DNA from: JAPUME01 sp027294185 | Lineage (GTDB): Bacteria; Acidobacteriota; Terriglobia; UBA7540; JAPUME01 | Length of the DNA stretch: 64,000 bases | Direction: 5' to 3' | Assembly (NCBI GenBank): GCA_963555835.3 | Contig: CAUVWZ020000001.1 | Span: forward strand, 558,001-622,000 | Shown here: positions 1 through 11,191 of the stretch, piece after piece | Layout: each line of letters opens with the position of its first letter | Numbering within the stretch: position 1 is the stretch's first letter | The notes under the pieces: generated by a model | What the model was told of the DNA's origin: nothing | The model's input: the letters and a program-made list of their open reading frames with translations, nothing else | The model's database searches: none | Made by a program: the position numbers and the translations under genes

Positions 1-1308
1 GCCGGCTGGACGCTCTGCCGGCCCGACGATACTGCCGAGCAGCTATTGGCGCGCGTGGATCAAGCTCTGCTCAGCGACAAGCGTACCGGAAAGACCGAGA
101 AACAACTCAGCCGGGTGCAAGAGGAAGTCCGGCAAGCGGAGAAGATGGAGGTCGTCGGGAGACTGGCGGGGGGGGTGGCCCACGATTTCAACAATCTGTT
201 GACCGTCATTCGGGGCTACAGCGAGTTGATCCTCGCCCGCATCGGCAAGTCCGATCCTATTCGTGCCGGCCTCGAGGCCATCCAGACTGCCGCCGATCGC
301 GCCACCGCCCTTACCCAGCAGCTTCTCGCTTTAAGCCGCAAGCAGATCATGAAGCTCAGGGTCGTCGACCTCAACACGGTCGTGGCCGACGTGGACAAGA
401 TGCTGCGGCGCGTAATCGGCGAGCACATCGAGCGGGTGACGCTGTTGAAGGCAACTCCGGGGTGCGTGAAAGCCGATCCCGGCCAGATCGAACAGGTCCT
501 CTTAAACCTGGCCGTCAATGCCCGAGATGCCATGCCCCAGGGCGGCAAGCTCACCATTGAAACCGCCAATGTGGATCTGGAAAAACCTCTCTCCAGCCCC
601 ACCGCCGCGTTGAAGTCCGGTCAGTACGTGGCCCTGTCGGTGAGCGACACGGGCACCGGCATCGATAATGAAACCCTGGAACACATTTTCGAGCCCTTCT
701 TTACCACAAAGGAGACCGGCAAGGGGACCGGCCTGGGCCTGGCGACGGTCTACGGAATTATCAGGCAGAGCGGCGGGTCCATAACCGTCGAAAGCGAGCT
801 CGGCAAGGGAACGACGTTTACGATCTACCTGCCGCGTGTCGATCAGGATGCCGACATGCCCGAGGGCGATAGACCTGACACAAAGCCCCCCTCGGGGTCG
901 GAAACCGTGCTGCTGGTGGAGGACGAGATGTCGGTCCGCAGGCTCACGCATCAGTTCCTGGAAGGAAACGGCTACCACGTACTGGAGGCCATCGAAGGAC
1001 GTGAGGCCATGCGCATCTCCGAGCAGTACGACGGACCCATCCACCTGCTGCTGACCGACGTGGTGATGCCGGGGATGAGCGGCTGCGAACTGGTTAAAAC
1101 TCTGGCGCCGCTTCGCCCCGAGATGAGGGTCCTCTACATGTCGGGCTACACCGACGATGCCATCACAGGCTACGGAAACCTGGGAAGAGGCAGATCCTTC
1201 CTCCAAAAACCCTTCACCCTGGATCGCCTGGCCCACAAGGTGCGCGGCGTGCTGGATAAAGGTGATATCCGCCCCGTCACCAAGCCCGCCAAGTCCAAGC
1301 CGAATTAA
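1..1308 (+). CDS. Hybrid sensor histidine kinase with C-terminal receiver domain (5' end outside window)
   Basis: Two-component signalling protein, autophosphorylating on His and carrying its own receiver. The reading frame is open to the first base of the window, so the first in-frame start (TTG at 46) is probably not the true one. The residues before it resemble the end of another receiver domain. The HisKA H-box GGVAHDFNNLL is at about 180-210. N-box LNLAVNARDAM, G1 DTGTGI and G2 GKGTGLGLATVYG follow (to about 770). A receiver domain begins at about 900, with the phosphoacceptor Asp in LLTDVVMPGMSG and the Lys in LQKPFT. No transmembrane segment is visible in this part. The input signal cannot be read from here. 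The kinase family call is firm; what lies upstream is unknown. Confidence 0.93.
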   Translation, partial: AGWTLCRPDDTAEQLLARVDQALLSDKRTGKTEKQLSRVQEEVRQAEKMEVVGRLAGGVAHDFNNLLTVIRGYSELILARIGKSDPIRAGLEAIQTAADRATALTQQLLALSRKQIMKLRVVDLNTVVADVDKMLRRVIGEHIERVTLLKATPGCVKADPGQIEQVLLNLAVNARDAMPQGGKLTIETANVDLEKPLSSPTAALKSGQYVALSVSDTGTGIDNETLEHIFEPFFTTKETGKGTGLGLATVYGIIRQSGGSITVESELGKGTTFTIYLPRVDQDADMPEGDRPDTKPPSGSETVLLVEDEMSVRRLTHQFLEGNGYHVLEAIEGREAMRISEQYDGPIHLLLTDVVMPGMSGCELVKTLAPLRPEMRVLYMSGYTDDAITGYGNLGRGRSFLQKPFTLDRLAHKVRGVLDKGDIRPVTKPAKSKPN

Positions 1309-1532
1309 GCCCCGACGACCCGTTGAACACTTGAACCGTTGCACAGTTAAACAATACCTGAGCGGATGCTCCATTTCTTGCGGCCCGCCGCCCGTAGGCC
1401 AAAACAAAACGTAATGTTCCATTTCACTGCCTCGCATTGACTTGCCTGGGAGTGCGGCCTAATATGGCCCCATCCGAAACCAGGGTGGCGGGCTGCCTCT
1501 GGGGAGGAAGTCTGTCGCAGCGATTAGGAACT

Positions 1533-2963
1533 ATGGGAAACATCAGTCGTTTTATTCGTTCCATTCCCGCGGTTTACCCGGGCGTGCGGAGATTGGCTTT
1601 CGGTCGAATCTCTTCTCGGCTGAAGAGGCCGTCCGCCTTCGGGTCGTTGACTCTGTGGGTCATAGGTTTAACCGTCGTCGTGGGCGCAGCCTTTGGCGTG
1701 ATGCCCTCTGAGAGTCGAGAAGCCGGCGGCCCATCTCCGGTCGCCATGGTGGAATCCTCGGGCCTTGCAAGGAATTACTGGCCGCGCTGGCGAGGGCCTT
1801 CCGGTCAGGGATTGGTTGAGGGAACGAACTACGTCGACACCTGGTCCGACCGGAAAAACGTCCTCTGGAAGGTCGAGTTGCCGGGAAGCGGGAACTCTTC
1901 ACCCATCATCTGGGGAGACCGAATTTTCCTCACCACCTCATACGACAACGGGCGGCGGCGTTCGATTCTCTGCCTGCGGCGTTCCGACGGCAAGCTGCTC
2001 TGGGAGACTTTCGCACCGGAGACGGATCCCGAACGCGCCTACTGGAAGAACGGTCACGCCTCGGGCACGCCCACGACCGACGGGGAGCGCATCTACGCCT
2101 ATCTGGGCAACCACGGACTCCTGAGCGTGGACTTCAACGGGAAGCAGGTCTGGCACCACAGCTTCGGCCCGGTAAACCCTCTTCATGGGACGGCCTGCTC
2201 ACCCCTGCTCTACCGCGACAAGGTGATCGTCTACCAGGACCACCGGGGACCCTCCGGCTCCTTCGTGGCCGCCTTCGACAAGCGCACCGGAAACCAGCTC
2301 TGGCGGACCGAGCGCGAGGAACGGACCGGTTGGGGATCGCCGGTCGCCATACGCGTCGGCGACCGCGAAGAGATTATCGTGAGCTCCTACAAGCGGGTTT
2401 ATGCTTACCACCCCGAGACCGGCGCCCAGATTTGGAGTTGCGCGGGCAATCTGGTCGAAGTCACTCCCACGCCTGTGGCGGGGCACGGGCTGCTCTTCTG
2501 CAGCTCCGGACGGGCGGGTCCGACGCTGGCGATTCGCCCCGGCGGGTCGGGAGACGTGACCGCCACTCACATCCAATGGAGGACCTCCAAAGGGTCACCC
2601 TTTGTCCCCTCTCCGCTGCTGTATGGCGATTACCTGTACCTGGTCAACGACATGGTGAGCGTTGCCACCTGCTACGAGGCCAGAACCGGGAAATTGATGT
2701 GGCAGGGGCGGCTGGGCGAGGCGCAACGGGAGGGGTTTTCCGCCTCCCCGGTGGGCGTGGACGGCAAGGTGTTCTTCACCAACGACTCGGGGGAGACCTT
2801 CGTCCTGAAGGCCGGTCCGGAATTCGAGGTGCTCCGCGTCAACCGGCTCCAGGCCCGCACCCTGGCCTCTCCGGCTCTGGTCGATGGCCGTTGGTACTTC
2901 CGCACCGACCAGCACCTGCTCTGCATCGGCCGAGCGGAAGGTAATCAAAAACCCGGAAGTTGA
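1533..2963 (+). CDS. Exported PQQ-like beta-propeller protein (BamB/quinoprotein-like repeats)
   Basis: A protein of 476 aa whose body is a PQQ-type WD-like propeller. Repeated blades carry the aromatic-aspartate pattern, for example WRGPSGQG, LWKVELPG, LLWETFAPE, QVWHHSFGP, QLWRTEREE and LMWQGRLGE. A basic N-terminus is followed by a hydrophobic stretch around residues 38-60 that should act as a signal anchor or uncleaved signal. I chose ATG 1533 because it keeps the basic/hydrophobic signal organisation; the frame is also open to a TTG at 1437, which would add 32 residues. Such proteins are common in Acidobacteriota and Planctomycetes near catabolic genes. PQQ-ligand residues cannot be assigned, so enzymatic activity is not claimed. 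The role is unknown. Confidence 0.85.
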   Translation: MGNISRFIRSIPAVYPGVRRLAFGRISSRLKRPSAFGSLTLWVIGLTVVVGAAFGVMPSESREAGGPSPVAMVESSGLARNYWPRWRGPSGQGLVEGTNYVDTWSDRKNVLWKVELPGSGNSSPIIWGDRIFLTTSYDNGRRRSILCLRRSDGKLLWETFAPETDPERAYWKNGHASGTPTTDGERIYAYLGNHGLLSVDFNGKQVWHHSFGPVNPLHGTACSPLLYRDKVIVYQDHRGPSGSFVAAFDKRTGNQLWRTEREERTGWGSPVAIRVGDREEIIVSSYKRVYAYHPETGAQIWSCAGNLVEVTPTPVAGHGLLFCSSGRAGPTLAIRPGGSGDVTATHIQWRTSKGSPFVPSPLLYGDYLYLVNDMVSVATCYEARTGKLMWQGRLGEAQREGFSASPVGVDGKVFFTNDSGETFVLKAGPEFEVLRVNRLQARTLASPALVDGRWYFRTDQHLLCIGRAEGNQKPGS

Positions 2964-3011
2964 CCGGAGAGTTCTGCCCGGGAAGTAATGATCCCCCACC
3001 CCTTGCAGGGC

Positions 3012-3047
3012 AAAGGAGGAGGCACCCGCAAGGGAGGGGACACCCGC
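3012..3047 (+). repeat. Degenerate tandem pair of the GGGGCACCCGC-type intergenic repeat
   Basis: Two adjacent 18-nt units (3012-3029 and 3030-3047) are degenerate forms of the unit AAAGGATGGGGCACCCGC, which occurs at 5008 and 25663, with a 16-nt version at 25148. They sit between the propeller gene and the nuclease gene in a G-rich purine tract. Confidence 0.5.
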
Positions 3048-3234
3048 AAAGGGGGGGTACTTCGATTCTCATTTCGATCCCTTTTTTCTAGACATCACGC
3101 CTCCTCCATATGGGTACTCCCATGGGGAATGTGTCCTCCTCACCATCCCCTTTTTTCCCCACGACCTAGGGGCAGAAATCCGGCTCAATTGACATATGAG
3201 TTGGTAAAATCCCGAGGGAAGGTAACTTGATTCG

Positions 3235-3912
3235 ATGGCAATAGTTTCAAATGGCCGGATCGTTAAGCTTAGTGCTACAGATTTCTGGGCCTATCTCAAA
3301 GATCCGTCGGGAATGCTTACGGCGGCGAGACGAGGAGTTCCGTACTCTGATGTGGTACGGGCTTCACCATTTCAAGAATTCCTTAAAGATCGGGGTCAAA
3401 CATTCGAGAACACAGTATGCGCTAGACACGTATTGGAGCCAACTGACGTCACGATCAAGGATGCAATGCGACAGAGGCTCCCGGGAGTGTTCAAGAAGCC
3501 TTGGCTGGAGCACTCAAGAGCACAGATCAAGGGTATCCGACTCGTCGGCGAACCAGACGTTGTTAGGCTACAAAAGAAGCGGGGCAGGCTAGTGCCAAGC
3601 ATCATCGACATAAAGTCCCACAAGAAGCTTCAATACACCGATGAGATACAGGTAACCGTTTACTCTTTCATTCTGTCAAAGATGCTTGCAACAAAACGAA
3701 TGCCGAAGAGCTACATTCGCTTACTCCGCGAGGGTGAGGAAATTGAAAAGCCAGAAGATCTTGATAAATACTTGTGCGAAGTCGATGTGGAATCCCATTT
3801 TATAGAACTTGAGAACCGAAAGCTCAAGAGATCCTCAAGAGAAAAGCTGAAGGGATTTTTACACTCAAAGAGCTTGCGCGGGTCGATGACCGGTTATTGC
3901 TCCGCCGGCTGA
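3235..3912 (+). CDS. N-terminal half of a split RecB/Cas4-like PD-(D/E)XK nuclease
   Basis: A 225-aa frame carrying a RecB-family nuclease core: GEPD (about residues 103-106), DIKS (about 124-127) and QVTVYS (about 139-144) match the GxPD, (D/E)xK and QxxxY motifs of Cas4/RecB nucleases. The iron-sulfur cysteines usual in Cas4-like proteins are not seen; KDP stands where the first Cys-Pro would be. Its last ~30 residues look out of frame, because phase 3 of the same DNA (from about 3831) reads EGIFTLKELARVDD, typical of the linker in TM0106-type RecB/RNase H fusion proteins. I read this and the next frame as one gene (about 3235-4751) broken by a net -1 frameshift between about 3813 and 3905. 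Base composition is visibly more AT-rich than the neighbours, suggesting acquisition. An assembly error remains possible. Confidence 0.72.
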   Translation: MAIVSNGRIVKLSATDFWAYLKDPSGMLTAARRGVPYSDVVRASPFQEFLKDRGQTFENTVCARHVLEPTDVTIKDAMRQRLPGVFKKPWLEHSRAQIKGIRLVGEPDVVRLQKKRGRLVPSIIDIKSHKKLQYTDEIQVTVYSFILSKMLATKRMPKSYIRLLREGEEIEKPEDLDKYLCEVDVESHFIELENRKLKRSSREKLKGFLHSKSLRGSMTGYCSAG

Positions 3913-4751
3913 AGAAAAAGTACCTCCGATCAGGTAGGGGTAGCCGTCCGCATCAACGGTCATTCTCCATTCGGGGGCAATCGAAGGGATTAGCGACCAC
4001 CTTTGCTGCATTGTACAAGTGGTACGGAAAAGACAACATCATCAGGCGTTGGAAATTTGGTGCCAAGGCTCTCCTAAAAAATCAGATTGTAATTTTTAAC
4101 CGGCGGCCTATGCCTGCGAGAAAAGAGGAAGTTTACTTTGACCTTGAGTATGATCCAGGCCAGTTCGAGGAACAGAGCGGCAAAAATACGAAGCGGATCT
4201 GGCTCGCTTCGCTGCTGATTTCCAAGGGGGCCAGACGGAAGCTGCATCAGTTCTTTGCGGCGAGTTCTGGAGAAGAGGGTAGACTCCTCCAGTCCATCCT
4301 TCCATATCTCTGTAATGAGAATTCCTTGATCTATACCTATGGTGGCACATCAGCTGATTTTCCCATGCTGAAAGACGCTCTAGGCAGACATGGCCTCGAT
4401 ACATCCGTTGTTAGGGAGATCAAGAAGGAGAATCGGCATGTCGACCTCCTCCTTTTTTTTCGGGACACGATATCGTTACCTTTGACACCTTCGGATAATT
4501 CAATAGTAGGGCAAGTAGGGCAATATTATGGCCTGAAAAACGTTGAGAAGTTTTTTTCTATCCCAAGAAAACTAGAGATGGATGGGTCGGAAGCCCTGAT
4601 GATGTACCAGCAAGTTCTAGAGGCAAAATCAAGCAAGAATAGGAAAGCAGAGGTGCACATCAAGAAGACATTGATGGCCTATGGTGCCGAGGACGTCGAA
4701 AATCTTCTCAAGCTGAAGCGGAGGCTCTCGAAAGTCATGCGGAGCAATTAA
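3897..4751 (+). CDS. C-terminal half of the split gene: RNase H-like (YprB-type) 3'-5' exonuclease domain
   Basis: The frame is open from 3813 but its first start codon is TTG 3897. It carries an RNase H-fold exonuclease signature: VYFDLEYD (DxE), YGGTSADF (second acidic site), HVDLLLFF (Asp) and AYGAEDVENLLKL (final Asp helix), so all four acidic positions look intact. Families joining a RecB-like nuclease to this domain (TM0106-type) are usually single polypeptides of roughly this combined length, which supports a broken or frameshifted gene rather than two real ones. No good ribosome binding site lies before 3897. No helicase, transposase or defence partner is adjacent. The substrate is unknown; a repair or anti-DNA role is only an inference from the folds. 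Confidence 0.7.
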   Translation: MLRRLKKKYLRSGRGSRPHQRSFSIRGQSKGLATTFAALYKWYGKDNIIRRWKFGAKALLKNQIVIFNRRPMPARKEEVYFDLEYDPGQFEEQSGKNTKRIWLASLLISKGARRKLHQFFAASSGEEGRLLQSILPYLCNENSLIYTYGGTSADFPMLKDALGRHGLDTSVVREIKKENRHVDLLLFFRDTISLPLTPSDNSIVGQVGQYYGLKNVEKFFSIPRKLEMDGSEALMMYQQVLEAKSSKNRKAEVHIKKTLMAYGAEDVENLLKLKRRLSKVMRSN

Positions 4752-5059
4752 TATTATGGGAGAAACGGTAGCCCTCGGAGTCTAGGAACAGAAATTGACC
4801 CAAAACCGAAAAACTGAGCCAGCAATAAATTGAGGAAAGGGCTGAAGCATGGTCCTCTATACCGTCGAGGGGGACACGAAGATGCCGAGGAGAGGACTCA
4901 CCGAGGAGCAGATGGCACCGAGTGCCCCATCCCGGCAAACCTGGACAGGTCCCCCGGCGTGCCGGGGGTGGGTTGGTCCGCTTGTGAATCCCCGCTCTTT
5001 GCAGAGCAAAGGATGGGGCACCCGCACCCGACGGGAGGAAACAAGAGGGGCGAAGGTTC
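4752..5059. other. Intergenic spacer between the split nuclease gene and clpB
   Basis: About 308 bp between convergent genes. It holds one copy of the GGATGGGGCACCCGC repeat (5008-5025) with a small hairpin beside it (GCTCT / AGAGC arms around a TGCA loop, 4995-5008), and no convincing coding sequence. Confidence 0.5.
5008..5025 (+). repeat. Intergenic repeat unit AAAGGATGGGGCACCCGC
   Basis: Identical over 18 nt to the unit at 25663-25680. A 16-nt version (25148-25163) and degenerate units (3012-3047) also occur, always in spacers. Confidence 0.55.
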
Positions 5060-7738
<2,679 letters not shown>

Positions 7739-7865
7739 AGCCAAACCCCTCTTCCAGCCTATCTCTATAATCGGCTGAGAACTTCCCGGCCTCCACACAA
7801 CCGGAGGGCCAAATTTGCTGCGAAATAACTTCTAAATAATTCCTTCCCGCCAGGCCCATAAACGT

Positions 7866-7909
7866 TACTATATTAGCCTAGTAGGATAATACTATATGAG
7901 CATAGTATT
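7866..7909. promoter_or_regulatory. Two tandem 18-bp palindromic operator-like sites over the clpB promoter
   Basis: TACTATATTAGCCTAGTA (7866-7883) and TACTATATGAGCATAGTA (7890-7907) match at 16 of 18 positions, with starts 24 bp apart. Each is an imperfect palindrome with TACTA...TAGTA ends. The second extends to a perfect AATACTAT-N6-ATAGTATT inverted repeat (7888-7909) filling the -35/-10 spacer. The other covers the -10 flank and start site. The motif is neither CIRCE nor HAIR. The regulator is unknown. Confidence 0.7.
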
Positions 7910-7914
7910 GTCAA
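7886..7914 (-). promoter_or_regulatory. clpB sigma70-type promoter
   Basis: On the minus strand a perfect -35 TTGACA (7914-7909) is followed by exactly 17 bp and then TATTAT (7891-7886). This housekeeping-like promoter would start transcription near 7879, giving a leader of about 140 nt. The spacer contains one arm-pair of the palindromic operator, so a repressor bound there would block RNA polymerase. Confidence 0.8.
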
Positions 7915-8117
7915 GTCATTAACATATATCCATATAACCTCAAGCTATTGAAATAAAGCGGCTTATCTCTACCAGGCGGATTTCGACCTCCTGAAATCCA
8001 GGAAGCCAATAATTGACGGGTTCAATCACGGTTTCCGCGCTTTTGGAGCTGGCCAACATGGTCTCGCATCTCAGCGAAACCCTGCGACATGAGGAGGGGG
8101 CACCGCAATAGTTTTCG

Positions 8118-8146
8118 TTGTCATTGGCGAGGCGAGCGGGTATAAT
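8118..8146 (+). promoter_or_regulatory. Promoter of the selenoperoxiredoxin-like gene
   Basis: TTGTCA (8118-8123), a 17-bp spacer and a perfect TATAAT (8141-8146) form a strong sigma70-type promoter. The start site would be near 8153, about 47 nt before the ATG at 8200. Confidence 0.78.
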
Positions 8147-8199
8147 CCGCGCATTCCGCACAAAATATCTGGACTCAATCTTTTGAGGAGGACACTCGA

Positions 8200-8784
<585 letters not shown>

Positions 8785-8920
8785 TCCCGTACCCTTAGAA
8801 ACAGCGGACCCGCTCCGGCGGCTTCGCCGTAGTCGAAAGGGGCCTGGGTCATAGGGCAAGAAATCCTAATTCGGCTGTATCGTAAAGGTTCCCCACAGAA
8901 CGCAAGAGGAGAGGCAGACA

Positions 8921-9940
8921 ATGGTTTTAAGGGGGATATTCCGGTTGACGTTAGTGAGCGCCCTGGCGATTCTCTGGGCTTGTTCCGCCGCTGAGGAGAC
9001 TCCACGAGTCCAGCTCACGCGGACAGACCATCAAGTAGACATTTCGATCGACGGCAAACCTTTCACCACCTACTATTTCGGCACTGAATCTCCGAAGCCC
9101 TATCTCCATCCGCTGCGGACGTCGGGGGGAGTGGTCGTCACCCGCGGGTATCCGATGCGGGATGACATTCCGGGTGAAAGCAAGGATCACCCCCACCATC
9201 GCGCAATGTATTTCACCCACGGAGACGTGAATGGCGTGGATTTCTGGTCGGAGGGGGAGCCACGGGCAGCGCGTGAAATTGAGACGGTAGAAGGCAGGCG
9301 GTTCATCTCCGCAGGCATGCCTCGCGGGCGGACCGTATTCAAGGAGATGCTCACCCTAAGCAGCGGCGGAGAAAGCGGCGAGATGAGTGCCCTTTTTGAG
9401 CTTGTGGGACCCGATGACAAAGTTATCGGCGAGGAAGTGCAGAAATACACATTCCTGGCCGAATCCGATCTCCGCACCATCGATTGCGAATTCACGATTC
9501 GCGCCACCACCCACCCCGTCAAGTTGGGCGATACGAAGGAAGGCACTTTCGCAATCCGCGTGTCGCAGGAGTTGAAGAAATCGAACGGCGCTACGATGGT
9601 CAGCTCTCAGGGGGCGACCGGTGAAGATGAGATCTGGGGCAAGCCGGCTCATTGGGTGGATTACACGGGCACCTTCGGGGAAGAGCAAATCGGCATTGCT
9701 ATCTTTGATCACCCGAGTAACTTCCGGCACCCCACGTACTGGCATGCGCGAGGCTACGGCCTTTTCGCCGCGAATCCCTTCGGGGAGCACGACTTCTTCA
9801 GCGACCCCGAGCGCGACGGAAGCGTCACCCTCGCCCCGGGGGAGAATCTCACGCTGCGCTATCGCGTCATCATTCATCCGGGAAACCACGAGGACGCGCG
9901 CCTTTCGGAGAGGTATCAGATTTACCAAGCCCTCGAATAG
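8921..9940 (+). CDS. DUF6807 (PmoA-like) family lipoprotein
   Basis: A 339-aa exported protein. The lipoprotein signal ends near LAILWACSAAE (Cys about 21). The mature part matches DUF6807: DGKPFTTYYF, PYLHPLRTSGG, and the hallmark DHPHHRAMYFTHGDVNGVDFW near residues 88-110, followed by a beta-rich body and HPTYWHARGYGLFAANPFG. This family is widespread in Acidobacteriota, Planctomycetes and Bacteroidetes next to sugar and oxidoreductase genes. It is sometimes labelled methane oxygenase PmoA, but no such activity should be assumed. GAGGAGAGG precedes ATG 8921. It stands alone between the selenoprotein and a convergent gene. Its substrate is unknown; a carbohydrate-related role is a guess from family context. 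Confidence 0.85.
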   Translation: MVLRGIFRLTLVSALAILWACSAAEETPRVQLTRTDHQVDISIDGKPFTTYYFGTESPKPYLHPLRTSGGVVVTRGYPMRDDIPGESKDHPHHRAMYFTHGDVNGVDFWSEGEPRAAREIETVEGRRFISAGMPRGRTVFKEMLTLSSGGESGEMSALFELVGPDDKVIGEEVQKYTFLAESDLRTIDCEFTIRATTHPVKLGDTKEGTFAIRVSQELKKSNGATMVSSQGATGEDEIWGKPAHWVDYTGTFGEEQIGIAIFDHPSNFRHPTYWHARGYGLFAANPFGEHDFFSDPERDGSVTLAPGENLTLRYRVIIHPGNHEDARLSERYQIYQALE

Positions 9941-10036
9941 CTCCTTCAGAAGCGCTACAGAACGGACCGAATACGCACTCCCGCGAGCGGGGCAGTCCAC
10001 GACTCCCTCCTGAATTACCCGTGTCATCGGGAAAGA

Positions 10037-10687
10037 CTACAGCTTGTGTTCGTCGGGATTGGGGCAGCCCGGAAACTCGCCCTGGTAGGGATTATCCTGA
10101 TGGCCCAGTTCTTTGTAGCCGATCTCGGAGGTGTAATAGGTCCGCGTGATCAAGCGTTTGAGCAGCCGGAAGTGTCCGGCCCCGGTGGCCAGGGCCGGCT
10201 CAGGTCTGCGGCCGCTCAACTGGGTCAGCAACCGGGTCTGCTCGGCGGCCGAAAGCTTGATGAAGGGAACCTTGTGGGTCTGCAGGGAACAGGAGTCGAA
10301 CCAGGATAGCGCCTGCACGAAATTCTTTTGAGTCTCCGAATCTTCCGCGTTGAGCAGGAAATCCAGAAAGCGGTTGACCTGCGCCTCTTTGGCCCCAGGG
10401 GTATCGGTCGAGGGGATAAGGATGTCGGAGATCGCGATCAACGTTTCGTTCTGATGAGCATCCAGAAAACGGGGCGTCCAATCGGCGGAGGCCAGGGTGG
10501 GGTCTGCGGCCTCGGTGCTTCCGTGGACCCATGACTCAGGCTTGGGCGACGGGGCCGGGGTCGGCTCCGCGGTCTGCAAGGTAACGAGCGATACCACTGG
10601 CAGGGCCGTGGTTGCGCCCGCCCCCTTCGCCAGATTTTTCAGTGCCTGGCGGCGAGAGATTGTCCGCTTGCTTTTATTATTTTTCAT
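10037..10687 (-). CDS. Gluconate 2-dehydrogenase subunit 3 family protein with Tat signal (orphan)
   Basis: A 216-aa small subunit of membrane-bound GMC-type dehydrogenases, thought to help export and stability of the flavin subunit. The start chosen at ATG 10687 places a twin-arginine signal (ISRRQALKNLAKGAGA) at the N-terminus; longer upstream readings would bury it. The family body begins near DAHQNETLIAISDILIPSTDTPGA, and the C-terminus has YYTSEIGYKELGH and GEFPGCPNP. Normally a GMC oxidoreductase (large subunit) is the adjacent gene; here the neighbours are a DUF6807 lipoprotein and a glycerate kinase, so the partner must be encoded elsewhere or is lost. Confidence 0.85.
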   Translation of the reverse strand: MKNNKSKRTISRRQALKNLAKGAGATTALPVVSLVTLQTAEPTPAPSPKPESWVHGSTEAADPTLASADWTPRFLDAHQNETLIAISDILIPSTDTPGAKEAQVNRFLDFLLNAEDSETQKNFVQALSWFDSCSLQTHKVPFIKLSAAEQTRLLTQLSGRRPEPALATGAGHFRLLKRLITRTYYTSEIGYKELGHQDNPYQGEFPGCPNPDEHKL

Positions 10688-11191
10688 GGTTCGTATCGCC
10701 TGGAACTTTCTAGGAACCCTAGTATCGGACAACCTCTCCCGAAAATCAAACCGTCTCCTCTCCCGAAAGCTTTTCAGGAAGGAGAGCGCACCCATGATAT
10801 ACATGATATATAAGGATCACGAGGCGGGTAACCCAAAAATTAAAGTCCTGAAACATTGCCTGCGTAAGGAGGGGAATTCCCCGCCCCCGCTCTTCTCGTT
10901 TAAGGGCTCGCGAATCGTTGGGACCGGCGGACGCCCCGGACGAGACGATTCACGTTGTTCTGCACGCCACCGATTCCGGCGATCCGGCGCTGATTTGATA
11001 CCGCCGCGTGATTATCACAGGGCGAAGGGCGCCAAAGGAGACTTCCAAGACGAGACAGGACTAGTCCAGTGCTTCGCAACCCCCGATCTACGAACTGCAG
11101 TCGCCCGCCGCTGCCTTACCCTCCCGGTTTTGGTCATGGGGCAGTCCCCGAAGGTGCCGGGCGAACAACCGAAATCGGCGGAGGTCTTGTA
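10688..11191. other. Divergent intergenic region upstream of glycerate 2-kinase
   Basis: About 500 bp between divergent starts. Translated frames across it show no family resemblance. An AT-rich patch (about 10790-10850, with GATATACATGATATATAAGG) could hold promoter elements, and a small GGGGAATTCCCC palindrome lies at about 10873-10884. No clear sigma70 pair was found. Confidence 0.4.

Larger units (their letters stand above)
7739..8117. other. Divergent intergenic region between clpB and the selenoperoxiredoxin gene
   Basis: About 460 bp lie between the two starts. The AT-rich part (about 7840-7960) holds the clpB promoter and palindromes, annotated separately. The stretch from about 7960 to 8110 shows no recognisable gene; a short minus-strand frame there has no family resemblance and overlaps the promoter of the downstream gene. 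Confidence 0.5.

Noticed and set aside
3813..3912. Programmed -1 ribosomal frameshift joining the two nuclease halves
   Set aside because: No X XXY YYZ slippery heptamer in the correct phase was found in the overlap; an indel or assembly error is simpler.
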